A stretch of 64,000 bases of DNA from a bacterium (GCA_016781525.1 JADDQE010000263.1:1-64000); one strand, 5' to 3'. Positions 48,301 to 58,389 are shown, counted from the stretch's first letter. Numbers and translations: made by a program. The notes: a model not told the origin generated them from the letters alone.

Positions 48301-49503
48301 AGGAGGACCACCATGAGTACAGAATGGACCGGCCATCGGCTACGCTGGTTGAGGAATATCGTCGGTTCGGTTGGATTGCTCGCTGTGCTCGCGACAAGTG
48401 CCTCGGCGCAGTCCAGCCTGACGGTCAAGGTTTTGGAAAGCCACGCCGCCTTCCCGGAGCCCGCCGCGCTCGTCGAGGTCGTCGACGCAAATGGCGGTCC
48501 TGTGACGGGCCTGCGCCGTGAGCACTTCACGATTCTCCAAGATGGCAAACCGGTGACACCTGATGCCATCGACGTCAACGAGATCTCAGTTGCAAAACAG
48601 GGACCAGCCCTGGCCGTGGTGCTGGATGCGAGCAAGCTTCTCGGCTCATCCGAAGTGGAAGTCGCACGAGCCGCCGCGGTGGCACTGCTGCAAACGCGGC
48701 TTGACACCGCCCCGAATGACCCACAGTATGTAAGCCTCTTCGTCCCTTCCGGTAAGCTAGACCAGCCCAGCCATGTTGCCGATTTCGCCGGCTTTACGCA
48801 CGACCACAATGCCGTCGTCAACTATCTCAATACGCGGCTGGAGCTTCAGCCAGGCACGACGAGGCTCTACGCGGTTGTACGTGAAGCGATTGCAGCAGTG
48901 AGCAAGAAGGCGCGTGAGCGCGGAACTCCAGCTTATATCGCGGTTTTCAGCGATGGTCGGGATACGCTCAGCGCTGCCGAGTTCGAGACAGCGTTGTCCT
49001 CGGCGCGTCAAAGCAATGTCCGTATGTTGACGGTGCGCTACGGTTCGGCGAAAGGTGGCGAGGCCGGGATCGAACGCTTACGACGCTTGGCCGAAGAGAC
49101 ACAAGGCCAGTTCCTCGACGCCCCTGCTCCGGCACTGGTCGGCGCTACGTATGCACGGCTCGCTCAGGTCACGCCCCGCAGCACGTACCGCCTCAGCTTT
49201 GTATCCACCCTGCCGGCAGATGAGGAGGTTCACAGCTGGCAGGTGCTGGCAAACGTCGATGGGCGGGAAGCGCAGAGCCAGCGCCTGCTCTTTCAAGCGC
49301 TGTTGCCGTCGCAGCAGCTTCGGCCGCTGAGCTCCATTCTCACCGACTACCTGTGGCGTGCGGTGCCCGCGGCGATGCTCCTCAGTGGCCTGCTCACGCT
49401 CGGCGTCGCACTATGGCAGCGCAGCACACGCGCAGAGAGCCGCCGTCTAGGCCGGGGCCTTGGCGATGCAGCCACGCTCAGAAGCTCCAGTACGCGAACC
49501 TAA
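48301..49503 (+). CDS. VWA-domain protein with signal peptide and C-terminal TM helix
   Basis: Signal-like N-terminus to ASAQ; PALAVVLDASKLLGSSEVEVAR degenerate MIDAS region; C-terminal TM; start set to the ATG near 48313 or upstream within the ORF. Confidence 0.7.
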   Translation, partial: RRTTMSTEWTGHRLRWLRNIVGSVGLLAVLATSASAQSSLTVKVLESHAAFPEPAALVEVVDANGGPVTGLRREHFTILQDGKPVTPDAIDVNEISVAKQGPALAVVLDASKLLGSSEVEVARAAAVALLQTRLDTAPNDPQYVSLFVPSGKLDQPSHVADFAGFTHDHNAVVNYLNTRLELQPGTTRLYAVVREAIAAVSKKARERGTPAYIAVFSDGRDTLSAAEFETALSSARQSNVRMLTVRYGSAKGGEAGIERLRRLAEETQGQFLDAPAPALVGATYARLAQVTPRSTYRLSFVSTLPADEEVHSWQVLANVDGREAQSQRLLFQALLPSQQLRPLSSILTDYLWRAVPAAMLLSGLLTLGVALWQRSTRAESRRLGRGLGDAATLRSSSTRT

Positions 49504-49558
49504 ACCCCGTTATGCGGCGCCATCTCGTTTGCGCCGTAGCTTGGATTGTTGAACGGCA

Positions 49559-51280
49559 ATGGCAGTCTACCGCAAGATCAAAGCGTTTACGTTTCGCGAC
49601 TATGTTGTGTTGGGGGAGCTGGGCAGCGGCGTGACCGGCAAGGTCTATCTTGCTCGCCGAGGCGATGACCCGACGTTGGCTGCGCTCAAGCTCCTGCACG
49701 CCGATGCTGACGCACTGGTGCGTGACCTGTTTTTCAACGAGCAGCGCTTGCTGCGCAAAGCCAACCATCCCAATCTGGTGCGCTACCTGGACGGAGGCTC
49801 GGAGTCGCGCCACGCGTATCTTGCTACGCGCTACGCCGAGGGGATGCGCCTCGATCAGCTGCTAGGGGCAGCCATGGCTCCGGCCGCCGTTGTGCGGATT
49901 GTCGAGCAGGCGGCCTCCGCCCTCGATTATCTCCATCAGGGCCACCCCGATCATCCTATCATCCATTGCGACGTCGCGCCACGGAACATCGTTGTCGACG
50001 ACCAGGGCGCCGTCGTGCTGCTTGACCTTAGTAGCGCGCGTACCAGTTTTTTTGCGCCCGCCGACAACGCAAGCCTGCTTTCGCCCGGTTACTGCGCGCC
50101 CGAGCAGCTGCAGCACCAGCCGACAATCGCCAGTGATCAGTTCGCACTTGCCGTGATCGCCTTCGAGCTCCTGACGGGATCAAGGCTGCGGCGCAGCCGC
50201 GGCGATGCTGATGCGGATTGCCGGGTAATTGCCGCCCGCTGCCCACGTCATCTGCGGCATACCGTGGAGGTGCTGCTACGGGCGCTGAACCGCTCGTCCG
50301 ACGCCCGCTTCCCTACGTGTAGCGCGTTCGCCGCTCAACTCGAGCGTGCGCTCCGTGACGACCAACAGCTGGGTAATGTGGATCCTGAGGCGCTAACCGC
50401 ACACGTCGAGCGCCAGCTACATCGCAAGCGGCGTGGCAGTGCGCGCCAGTCCTGGGCACTCGCTGGCGTTGTCGGCTTAGCCGCGGCAGGGCTGTTGATC
50501 GGCGGCCGTCCCCTATTACCCACTGACGTCGGCGCTGAGCTATCCCTGGCTGTTCCTATGCTTCAGCCGACGGCGACAATCGCGACGCGAGAGCCGATTG
50601 CGCAGCCGCCGCCCTCATCACAAGCAGGGCTCGTTCCGACGGCAACCCTCGATGCCATGGTCATTCCAATTGAGCGCGAGACACCGACCACGGCTCCCTC
50701 CTTGGTGCCGACGGCCTTGGCAACAGGGTTGCCAACGACAAAGCCCCGAGTAGCGGCCTCATCACCATTACCATCACCATCACGATCACCATCACCATCA
50801 CGATCACCATCACCATCGCCATCGCCATCACCATCACGATCACCATCACCATCACCATCGCCATCGCGATCGCCTACTGCCCGTCCGGGGACGGCAGTGC
50901 CGACGCAACAGGCGGCTACCCCACCGCCGCAGACTGCCTCGCCGACTACGACTCCTGCACCGGTGGTCAGTCGACAGATGCCGGATCTGCGGGGGTATGG
51001 CGAAAATCAGGCCAAAGTGGTCCTTGATGGCTTGGGTATTCAGTCGGCTCAGATCGAGGTGCAGTACCAGAGTCGCGTGCATCTAGGCCCGCTCTTCGAT
51101 CAGGTTCCAGCGTATGCGGTGGTCAGCTCGATGCCCGAGCCCGGCACGCCGCTTAGCTCGGCCAGCATCGTTATTTTGGGTATTCGCGCGCCAGATGAGT
51201 CTGTCACGCCGCAACCCGCTGTGACAACAGATCCCTCGGTCATCCATCCTGATGTCTTTGACGTTCAGCCCAACCCGTAA
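49559..51280 (+). CDS. Ser/Thr protein kinase with TM helix, low-complexity linker and PASTA-like C-terminal domain
   Basis: ELGSGVTGKVYLARR...ALKLLHADA...IIHCDVAPRNIVVDDQGAVVLLDLSSAR; C-terminal MPDLRGYGENQAKVVLDGLGIQ. Confidence 0.9.
   Translation: MAVYRKIKAFTFRDYVVLGELGSGVTGKVYLARRGDDPTLAALKLLHADADALVRDLFFNEQRLLRKANHPNLVRYLDGGSESRHAYLATRYAEGMRLDQLLGAAMAPAAVVRIVEQAASALDYLHQGHPDHPIIHCDVAPRNIVVDDQGAVVLLDLSSARTSFFAPADNASLLSPGYCAPEQLQHQPTIASDQFALAVIAFELLTGSRLRRSRGDADADCRVIAARCPRHLRHTVEVLLRALNRSSDARFPTCSAFAAQLERALRDDQQLGNVDPEALTAHVERQLHRKRRGSARQSWALAGVVGLAAAGLLIGGRPLLPTDVGAELSLAVPMLQPTATIATREPIAQPPPSSQAGLVPTATLDAMVIPIERETPTTAPSLVPTALATGLPTTKPRVAASSPLPSPSRSPSPSRSPSPSPSPSPSRSPSPSPSPSRSPTARPGTAVPTQQAATPPPQTASPTTTPAPVVSRQMPDLRGYGENQAKVVLDGLGIQSAQIEVQYQSRVHLGPLFDQVPAYAVVSSMPEPGTPLSSASIVILGIRAPDESVTPQPAVTTDPSVIHPDVFDVQPNP
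50758..50875. repeat. Hexanucleotide-type low-complexity tract (ccatca/cgatca/ccatcg)
   Basis: Direct reading; encodes SPSPSRSPSPSRSPSPSPSPSPSRSPSPSPSPSRSP. Confidence 0.95.
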
Positions 51281-51319
51281 CCACCTCGTCGGGCAAAATC
51301 CAAGGAGCAGCAGTACGCT

Positions 51320-53038
51320 ATGGCACAGCTCGGTCGACCACTGGCAAGATTAGACATCGGAGGCCTGTCAGATCGTGGGCGTCAGCGTCGTCGAAACGAG
51401 GATTTTTGGGGTCGAGCGGAAGATTCTGCGGCTGCGTCCTCCGCGCACATCGGCGAGCTTGGCCGGCTCTACCTCGTCTCGGACGGTGTCGGCGGCAACG
51501 AGGACGGCGACATTGCGAGCCGGGAGGCGGTTGAGCAGGTAATGGCGCGTTTTTATAATGCGCCGTATTCAGCCAACCTGGCAGGGCAGCACCGCTTGGA
51601 ACGCGCTATCGTCGAGTCAAGCCGCGAACTTGCGGCCCAAATCGACAACTTTCAAAATAATATGGCCGCGACACTGGTTGCCGCCTTGCTCGACGGCGAT
51701 CGGCTAATCGTAGCGAATGTGGGCGACAGCCGTGCATACTTGATTCGGGCCTCCGGCCAGATCGAGCAACTGAGCGTCGACCACGTTGAAAACGGCAACC
51801 AGCTTACGCAGGCAATGGGCGACCGTCGGCTAGATATTGCGGTGCGCGAGCTGCCGCTTGCGCGCGACGACGTCGTCGTGCTGTGCACGGATGGCCTTCA
51901 CGATCTTGTACGGCCGAATGAGATCAGTCGGATTGTACGTCGCAGCCCCGCCCGTATCGCTGCCAGACAGCTGATTCGGCTGGCCAACCGTCGTGCCGGC
52001 CACGATAACATCACGGTTGTCATTATTCGAAATGGCGCTCCGCCCCGGCCCATTGGGCTGTACCTGCGTATCGCCGCAGGGGTAGCCGCCGCCGCGGGAG
52101 TGATGCTTCTGCTGGGTACGTTGAATACGCTTGCGCCCGTGCAGGCAAGGGAGGCCAACCAGTATCTTGGGATCAGCCGAAGCTCGGCGGCGCAGCTCGA
52201 TCCAACTGCCACTCTCAGCGTGCTCGAGCTGAAAGCTACGGCCACAACGGTGTATATCAAGGCCGAAGCCACACGGGGAATTATCCTACCTACGCTTACG
52301 CCCCTGCCGGCTGCATCGGCGCCCGATACCGAGCAGCCACGTGTTCCAGCAGTACCCAGTGACCAGTCCCGCGTGCGCGTGAAGCCGGACCCTGGCGCAG
52401 ACACTCGGCCGGCCCACGAGCCGACTGTTGGCGGCGAGCGTGCCATAGCCTCAACCATGACGCCCACTGCTATGGCACATCCCAAGCCTACGCCATCCGA
52501 TCCGCCTCACAGCGAGCCAGGCGTCGGCGCTCCAACGGCCGTTGGAGCGCCGGTCCCATCCGATTCAACAATTGCTATCCCGACGCGGGTCGTCGAGCTT
52601 CCTGTCCCAGCCGTTCAGCTACCCGCGCCTGGACCGAGCACGGCGCCAATACTGCCCACCAGCGATCCGCAGCCAAGCCAACCAAGTGGGCCGACACCCG
52701 CGCCGGGTCGAGCTGGTCGACCCACGCCCGTATCACATACCAGCACGCCGACTGTGCCTATGAGCACGCCAGTACCAACCAGCGCACCGCCGACCTCCAC
52801 CAGCACCGCGCCGCCAATCAGTACCACTGTACCGACAGTTCCACCCGCAGCAACCGCTACAGAAGCCGCAACGAGTACTACAGAGCCTATCGCTACTCTT
52901 CAACCAACGAGTACCCGTGTGCCGCCGACAAGTACGCCGCGGCCGACAAGCACGCCTGCACCGCGGCCAACCGAGGAAGAGCCGACAGCGCCGCCCACAG
53001 TGACCGAAGGGCCAACGGATGTAGCTGAACAGGAGTAG
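51320..53038 (+). CDS. PP2C-family protein phosphatase with TM helix and Pro/Thr/Ser-rich C-terminus
   Basis: LSDRGRQRRRNEDFWG...LVSDGVGGNEDGDIAS...ANVGDSRAYLIR...VLCTDGLHDLV. Confidence 0.92.
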   Translation: MAQLGRPLARLDIGGLSDRGRQRRRNEDFWGRAEDSAAASSAHIGELGRLYLVSDGVGGNEDGDIASREAVEQVMARFYNAPYSANLAGQHRLERAIVESSRELAAQIDNFQNNMAATLVAALLDGDRLIVANVGDSRAYLIRASGQIEQLSVDHVENGNQLTQAMGDRRLDIAVRELPLARDDVVVLCTDGLHDLVRPNEISRIVRRSPARIAARQLIRLANRRAGHDNITVVIIRNGAPPRPIGLYLRIAAGVAAAAGVMLLLGTLNTLAPVQAREANQYLGISRSSAAQLDPTATLSVLELKATATTVYIKAEATRGIILPTLTPLPAASAPDTEQPRVPAVPSDQSRVRVKPDPGADTRPAHEPTVGGERAIASTMTPTAMAHPKPTPSDPPHSEPGVGAPTAVGAPVPSDSTIAIPTRVVELPVPAVQLPAPGPSTAPILPTSDPQPSQPSGPTPAPGRAGRPTPVSHTSTPTVPMSTPVPTSAPPTSTSTAPPISTTVPTVPPAATATEAATSTTEPIATLQPTSTRVPPTSTPRPTSTPAPRPTEEEPTAPPTVTEGPTDVAEQE

Positions 53039-53135
53039 GCAGTCGTGGAAAAGGGTTCGTACAGCGCGAGACACCAGAGCCGCGCATTGCGGAAGCGTTG
53101 CGGCGCCATCAGCGGGTGCCTTCGAAGTAAGCGGC

Positions 53136-54971
53136 TCAGGTCCCCAGCTCGCGCAGGTTGTCCCACAAGATATACGCGCCGGAAATGAGCACGGCCAGGA
53201 TGACCAGCGGCCAGAAAAACTCGTAGAGCAGCACAATCGTCGAGACCAGAGTCAGGCCGATTGTGACGCGGGTGACGAGCTGGATGAGCCTCCCGCGAAA
53301 GCCGGCCTCAAGGAACACGAGCAAGCTGAAGCTCGCGATTAAGCCCCACAGAACGTACTGTCTGGCGAAGAGCATCAAGCCTACGAAGCCAAGCAGCATC
53401 ACCCCCACGCTGAGTGCCGCCCAAGTTTCCGCGACACGGCTCAGGCGCAGGTGCGTATGCGGGGCAGGTTGACGTGGACGTTGGAGATGGTCGCGGGCTT
53501 GAACCGACGATCCCGTCTCGAGGCATTTGCCATAGCGCTGCAGCGCTTCGGCTAGCGCTTGGTCAGAGGACGCCTGTGCTCGGAGCTGCGCCAGCTCGCG
53601 TGCGAGCTGACTGATGCGCGTCTGGTGGCTCCGGAAGAGCGTGTTTAGGTGATATTGCCCGCGCATCGCCGCGGCTTCCAGGCCCAAGGCTTGCAGCTCA
53701 CGGTGCTTGGTCTCGATCTGCTGCTGCACTTCGGACTGCCGCTGCATTACCTCCGCTTGCTGTGCCGCCAGTAGCGGTAGGGCGTATGGCTTTGGGGCAA
53801 CCTTGTCCAAGCCTGACCAGCCGACGGGGTCGTACCAGGAGCGGCGAACGGTACCGTTGCGGTTGTACATCGGGCCGGCCGGTGCATCTTCTCCCGCGAA
53901 CGGGTCGCGGGTGTACAAGCCCCATAGTCCACGGAAATCTGTTAACCATGGCAGCGGCGGCTCGAGCAGGACACATCTGGCCCACTCGTTCTTCTGGCCC
54001 GTACCGATCATGTAGCCATCGCCGCGGGCATAGTCGACAAAGGGAATGCGGAAGATGCTAGAGGCCCGCTCCCGAACAGCCGAGCGCGGCTCGGTCCGGT
54101 ATTGCCGCAGCTGTTGGTGCCAAAAGGATTGCATTCTATCGGTGATGCGGGCGATCGGCATCAAAAACCGAATCTCTAGCTCGGTTAAGTATTCGCCGCG
54201 TGCGAAGTAGCTGGCATGTGAGCCCGCTGCCACGTAGATCACCGGGTGGTTGCCGACCTTCTCTACCTCGGGATCGTCCCAGCGCCGTCGCAGATTGTCC
54301 CCGGCGTAGTCGTGGGCGGCGTAAGCGACCCACTCGGGCTGTACCTCACCTGATTGCGCCTCCGACAAGTACACACAAATCATCTCCCAATCGGCCTCGT
54401 GATCGTTCGCGCCGAAAAATCCCGAGCGCCAATTATTGAACGCATACAAGAACCAGTACTGCAACACGATCCAGCCGTTTTCGCGCACGACCCGGCCGTA
54501 GTACTGATAGCCAGGGTGCTCCTCGACGATGCGACGATAGGCGATGGCGGCGGCGGCTGCCCGATCGCCCGGCACTCGGCCGCGGGCTAGCAGCGTGATC
54601 GAGAAGATGGCGTCGACGATGCGCGAAACGTAGCCAACCCGTGCGAGGCGACCGCGCCCGGCGCGAAAGGTATCACCTCGCCGCTGATGCTTCTGCAACG
54701 CGTACAATGCGAGTTGTCCGGCGGTTAATGGATCGGTAAACTTGAGGAAGAAACGCGCGCCAGGTGACTGATTTGCAGTCGCCTGCAAGCGGTCGAGCGA
54801 TAATTGCCCTTCCGGAACAAGGCAGCTTGGATGACCACCCGGTGACCAAGTCCACAGGCTAGAGGCGGCAACATAGTGTTCGACAGCGATCGGAAAAAAC
54901 TGCTCCCCCTGAGTAAAGCGCATCACCGGCTCGAAGCGGCGCAGGAGCTGGACCTGCTGCTCACGATTCAT
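53136..54971 (-). CDS. Vps62-like domain protein with C-terminal TM helices
   Basis: VMRFTQGEQFFPIAVEHYV...LQYWFLYAFNNWRSGFFGANDHEADWEMICVYL...PVIYVAAGSHASYF. Confidence 0.7.
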   Translation of the reverse strand: MNREQQVQLLRRFEPVMRFTQGEQFFPIAVEHYVAASSLWTWSPGGHPSCLVPEGQLSLDRLQATANQSPGARFFLKFTDPLTAGQLALYALQKHQRRGDTFRAGRGRLARVGYVSRIVDAIFSITLLARGRVPGDRAAAAAIAYRRIVEEHPGYQYYGRVVRENGWIVLQYWFLYAFNNWRSGFFGANDHEADWEMICVYLSEAQSGEVQPEWVAYAAHDYAGDNLRRRWDDPEVEKVGNHPVIYVAAGSHASYFARGEYLTELEIRFLMPIARITDRMQSFWHQQLRQYRTEPRSAVRERASSIFRIPFVDYARGDGYMIGTGQKNEWARCVLLEPPLPWLTDFRGLWGLYTRDPFAGEDAPAGPMYNRNGTVRRSWYDPVGWSGLDKVAPKPYALPLLAAQQAEVMQRQSEVQQQIETKHRELQALGLEAAAMRGQYHLNTLFRSHQTRISQLARELAQLRAQASSDQALAEALQRYGKCLETGSSVQARDHLQRPRQPAPHTHLRLSRVAETWAALSVGVMLLGFVGLMLFARQYVLWGLIASFSLLVFLEAGFRGRLIQLVTRVTIGLTLVSTIVLLYEFFWPLVILAVLISGAYILWDNLRELGT

Positions 54972-55449
54972 CCAGAGCCTCCAAGCTTCTTTCGGCCCTG
55001 GAGAATGGTGCGGCCTGAAATGCAACGCGAACCTCCAAGGAATTGAGATATAGGACCGTGATGATGGAGCAGAGCATCAGCGGGTAGATATATTGCGGGC
55101 GCTGCTGCGCGTACAACTGGAGGCACGTCAGTAGTATGCTAGCTTGGACGAGCATCGCTAGCAGCCAGGCGAAGCGAAGCCGAATCAGCAGCCCGAGGGC
55201 TGCCATGAGCGCTGCAAGGCCAATCGGTCCGAACACGCCGCTCAAATAAAGCAGATCGGTGGCCCGCGGGAATACGCCCTGATTACTGATGAGCTGCGCC
55301 CCGCTGAACCATCCGCTGGACCCGAGGCTCAGCCCGAGCAAGGCGACACCTTCGACGATCAGCAGCACGATAATGACGCGTAGTGGCCATGGGCGAACCA
55401 GCCCACGGACTCGTGCGCCCCTACGGATTGTTTGATCGACGTCGTTCAC
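54961..55449 (-). CDS. Multi-TM membrane protein
   Basis: Four hydrophobic segments; overlaps the start of the downstream gene. Confidence 0.65.
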   Translation of the reverse strand: MNDVDQTIRRGARVRGLVRPWPLRVIIVLLIVEGVALLGLSLGSSGWFSGAQLISNQGVFPRATDLLYLSGVFGPIGLAALMAALGLLIRLRFAWLLAMLVQASILLTCLQLYAQQRPQYIYPLMLCSIITVLYLNSLEVRVAFQAAPFSRAERSLEALDES

Positions 55450-55657
55450 ATACGGACTCGCTCGTGTCGTGCTGCTTCCTTACCCTTATAGGAGCTCTAT
55501 TATCGGGTTGTTTCACAACCTCGGCAAATTGCCCAAGCCCTTGTTGGCGACATGACCAGCGTTCTAGCGTACTTCGCGTTGGTTGCTTCAGTCGTTGTAT
55601 GATACCGCCGTGTTCATCGCACTGCGTCCTGATATAGTGTTGCGAGAGGGTGGGATC

Positions 55658-56623
55658 ATGCTTAAGTTCGTCTTTCTACCGCCAGCCAGCGAGGTTATTC
55701 ATACCTGGGCCGGCCAGCTGGCGGCTTCTGTTCCGGAGCTGTCGGTGGTCGTCGCTGAGACTGAGGTTGACGCGGAGCGCGAAATTGTTGCAGCCGATGC
55801 GGCCTATGGTAGCTTGCCCGCCAATGTGCTTAAGCGGGCCGAGCGGCTCCGCTGGCTTCAAGCTCCGGCCGCCGCCCCGCTCGCCGGCTACTACTATCCC
55901 GAGCTGGTGGAGCATCCGCTCATCGTGACGAACTTTCGGGGGATTTATAACGACCACATTGCCGCCCACATCATGGCGTTCGTGTTGGCCTTCGCGCGTG
56001 GACTGCACCGCTATGTTCCTCAGCAGCTCCGTGGAGCATGGGAACCGGGGCCGCCAAATTCTGGTGTGATCCATCTACCCGAGTCGACTGCACTGGTGAT
56101 TGGAGTAGGCGGCATCGGCAGTGAAGCAGCTCGGTTGCTTGCGGCTTTCGGCGTTCGCGTCCTAGGCATCGACGCACGCGAGACCGGGCCGATACCGTAT
56201 GTCCAGGCGCTTTACCCGCCGCATGCGCTGGATGAGCTCCTGCCTCACGCCGACTGGGTCATCATGACAGTGCCGCATACGCCCGCGACGGAGGGGCTGC
56301 TACACGCGCAGCGGTTTCGCCGGATGAAATCCTCGGCGTTTCTGATTAATATCGGCCGCGGCATGACCGTAAAGCTGGCCGACTTAGATGCAGCGCTGCG
56401 GCAGGGCGTGATCGCCGGGGCGGGCCTTGACGTTTTTGAAGTCGAGCCATTGCCCGCCGAACATCCGCTTTGGTCGGCGCCAAATGTGCTGTTGACGCCA
56501 CACGTCGCCGGTTACGGCCCGTATCTGGACGAGCGGCGCATGGCGGTCCTGCTTGATAATGCGCAGCGCTTTGTGCGCGGAGAGTCGCTGCGGAACGTGG
56601 TCGATAAGCAGGCCTGGTTCTGA
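55658..56623 (+). CDS. D-isomer-specific 2-hydroxyacid dehydrogenase
   Basis: VIGVGGIGSEAARLLAAFGVRVLGIDA...INIGRGMTVKLADLDAALRQGVIAGAGLDVFEVEPLPAEHPLW. Confidence 0.93.
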   Translation: MLKFVFLPPASEVIHTWAGQLAASVPELSVVVAETEVDAEREIVAADAAYGSLPANVLKRAERLRWLQAPAAAPLAGYYYPELVEHPLIVTNFRGIYNDHIAAHIMAFVLAFARGLHRYVPQQLRGAWEPGPPNSGVIHLPESTALVIGVGGIGSEAARLLAAFGVRVLGIDARETGPIPYVQALYPPHALDELLPHADWVIMTVPHTPATEGLLHAQRFRRMKSSAFLINIGRGMTVKLADLDAALRQGVIAGAGLDVFEVEPLPAEHPLWSAPNVLLTPHVAGYGPYLDERRMAVLLDNAQRFVRGESLRNVVDKQAWF

Positions 56624-56722
56624 ACCCTTCCTGCGTAGTGTTGATGCAGGGTAAGCTCAGCTGTGGGTCTTGAGCGACCGCGTGGCTAGGCTGCTCTCAT
56701 CGTTGTATCTGATGCACTGCGC

Positions 56723-57218
56723 CTACGGCTCGAGTTTTTTGTACATATACCATTCGTCGGGTTGGTCGTGTTCGGGCTGGTGCACGAACTGCTGCCGCTC
56801 GTAAAAACGCTTGCCGGTCTCCTTCGCCGCGTGCACATAGCAGCCGTATTCGGCAATGCCCTGCGCTTTGAGCCACGCCTCGCCATGCTGCAGCAGTGTT
56901 CGCCCGACGCCTCGCCCTATGTAGGCTGGCAGCAGATAAATCCGCATCAGTCGCGCTCCCTGCGGCGTGAGGGCTATCTGGGAAAACCCGACGATTTGCC
57001 TACCGTCGAGCGCGACCTCAAAAAAGGTTTGGCCCGGCTCAACCTTGGCAATCTCCACCGAAAGTCGATCGGGTGCGTAGTTGAACTGTACGAACTGGTC
57101 GATAAAGGTTGCGTCAAAGATGCGGCCGTAGGTCCAGTGCCAGGCCGTTAGCGCGACCGCCTGGAGGGGTTCAACATCGGCGGTATGTAGTGTGCGGTAT
57201 GTATGTGATAGCGCTCAT
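56723..57218 (-). pseudogene. GNAT acetyltransferase with N-terminal frameshift
   Basis: ORF 56723..57058 lacks its N-terminus; coding reads upstream (YRTLHTADVEPLQAVALTAWHWTYGRIFDATFIDQFVQFNYAPDRLSV) and connects to MSAIT only if one copy of a 4-bp duplication is removed. Confidence 0.7.
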
Positions 57219-57375
57219 CGTATTCCTCTGTTATAGAAGCCGAACGTTAACACAACCGATCGACGATCCGGCCTCCGACAAGTGAGTCACCGTCCATCGA
57301 CCCTACATCACCCTCGTGGAGCAGGTTGTGCTACGCAATGCCCATATCCCGCTGGTGAAAAGTAAGGAGAATGCG

Positions 57376-58389
57376 ATGCCCCCACAAATTGTATCGCGGC
57401 CCGATCCTGAGCTGAAGGCTCGCATTGTACGACGGATTCCTTTGCTCTATGACGACGAGCCCAATCCTGAGATGGAGCGTCCACCATACGTCCGCGCTGG
57501 CTCAAGCTTGACATACTTTCATGATTACATTGTTGTCATTCAGGATAATGCAAACTATGCAGCGCTGATTACGCTTGATACCGGACGGGCGCGGTCGCTG
57601 GCGCTGCCCGCAGGGCCGGAAGGCGACCGCGTCTTCGACAAGGACCACGGTAACATAGAGCGAAAGTTTGATCTCGAGGCCTGCGTCGTTGTGCCGGCTG
57701 AGGGTGAAGATTTCCTCGTCGTCTTCGGTTCCGGCTCGCAACCAGAACGCGAGCGAATCGTCGTGATTCGCTGGCCTGATCACGGCGATCCTGAAGCAAA
57801 GCTATTCGACGCATCGCCATTCTACGCCGTGCTCCGATCGGTCCACGATTTCTCGGGGAGTGAGCTCAATGTCGAGGGTGCAATTTACCTCGGCGATGAC
57901 CAAATCCGGCTGTTTGAGCGCGGCAATGGGCAGCCGCACGATGGCTTGCAGCCTGTCGATGCCACGGGTGACATTTCGTGGTCGGCCTTGTGGAAGCATC
58001 TCCAGAACCCGACGCAGCCACCTCCCACCGTAGACAATATCGTGCAGTACCAGCTGGGAAAGCTCGACGACCAGCCCCTTAACTTTTCGGATGCCGAGGC
58101 CGTCGACGGTGTCGTGTTGTACTCGGCGTCAGCCGAAGAGTCGCACGGCAGCGGACAAGACGGTGCTATCGGCGGCTCCGTCTTGGGCGTCATCGACTCC
58201 CAAGGCGCACGCTGGACGCGCCTCATCACCGAGGACCACAGCGATTTTAAGGAGAAGATCGAGGGGCTTAGCGTTGGCTTCGGCGATCGGCAGCGTGCAT
58301 TCTTTGTGGTCGATGACGATAAGGACGAGCCCTCGGCCATGTTCGAGGTCGAGCTAGCCGGGCCCTGGTTCCGCGGTGCCTCGACGTGA
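57376..58389 (+). CDS. Conserved hypothetical protein, possibly DUF6929-like beta-propeller
   Basis: Long ORF from MPPQIVSRPDPELKARI; blade-like repeated beta strands. Confidence 0.65.
   Translation: MPPQIVSRPDPELKARIVRRIPLLYDDEPNPEMERPPYVRAGSSLTYFHDYIVVIQDNANYAALITLDTGRARSLALPAGPEGDRVFDKDHGNIERKFDLEACVVVPAEGEDFLVVFGSGSQPERERIVVIRWPDHGDPEAKLFDASPFYAVLRSVHDFSGSELNVEGAIYLGDDQIRLFERGNGQPHDGLQPVDATGDISWSALWKHLQNPTQPPPTVDNIVQYQLGKLDDQPLNFSDAEAVDGVVLYSASAEESHGSGQDGAIGGSVLGVIDSQGARWTRLITEDHSDFKEKIEGLSVGFGDRQRAFFVVDDDKDEPSAMFEVELAGPWFRGAST

Noticed and set aside
50661-50864. Minus ORF with (MVMVIV)n composition
   Set aside because: Antisense reading of the kinase linker microsatellite.
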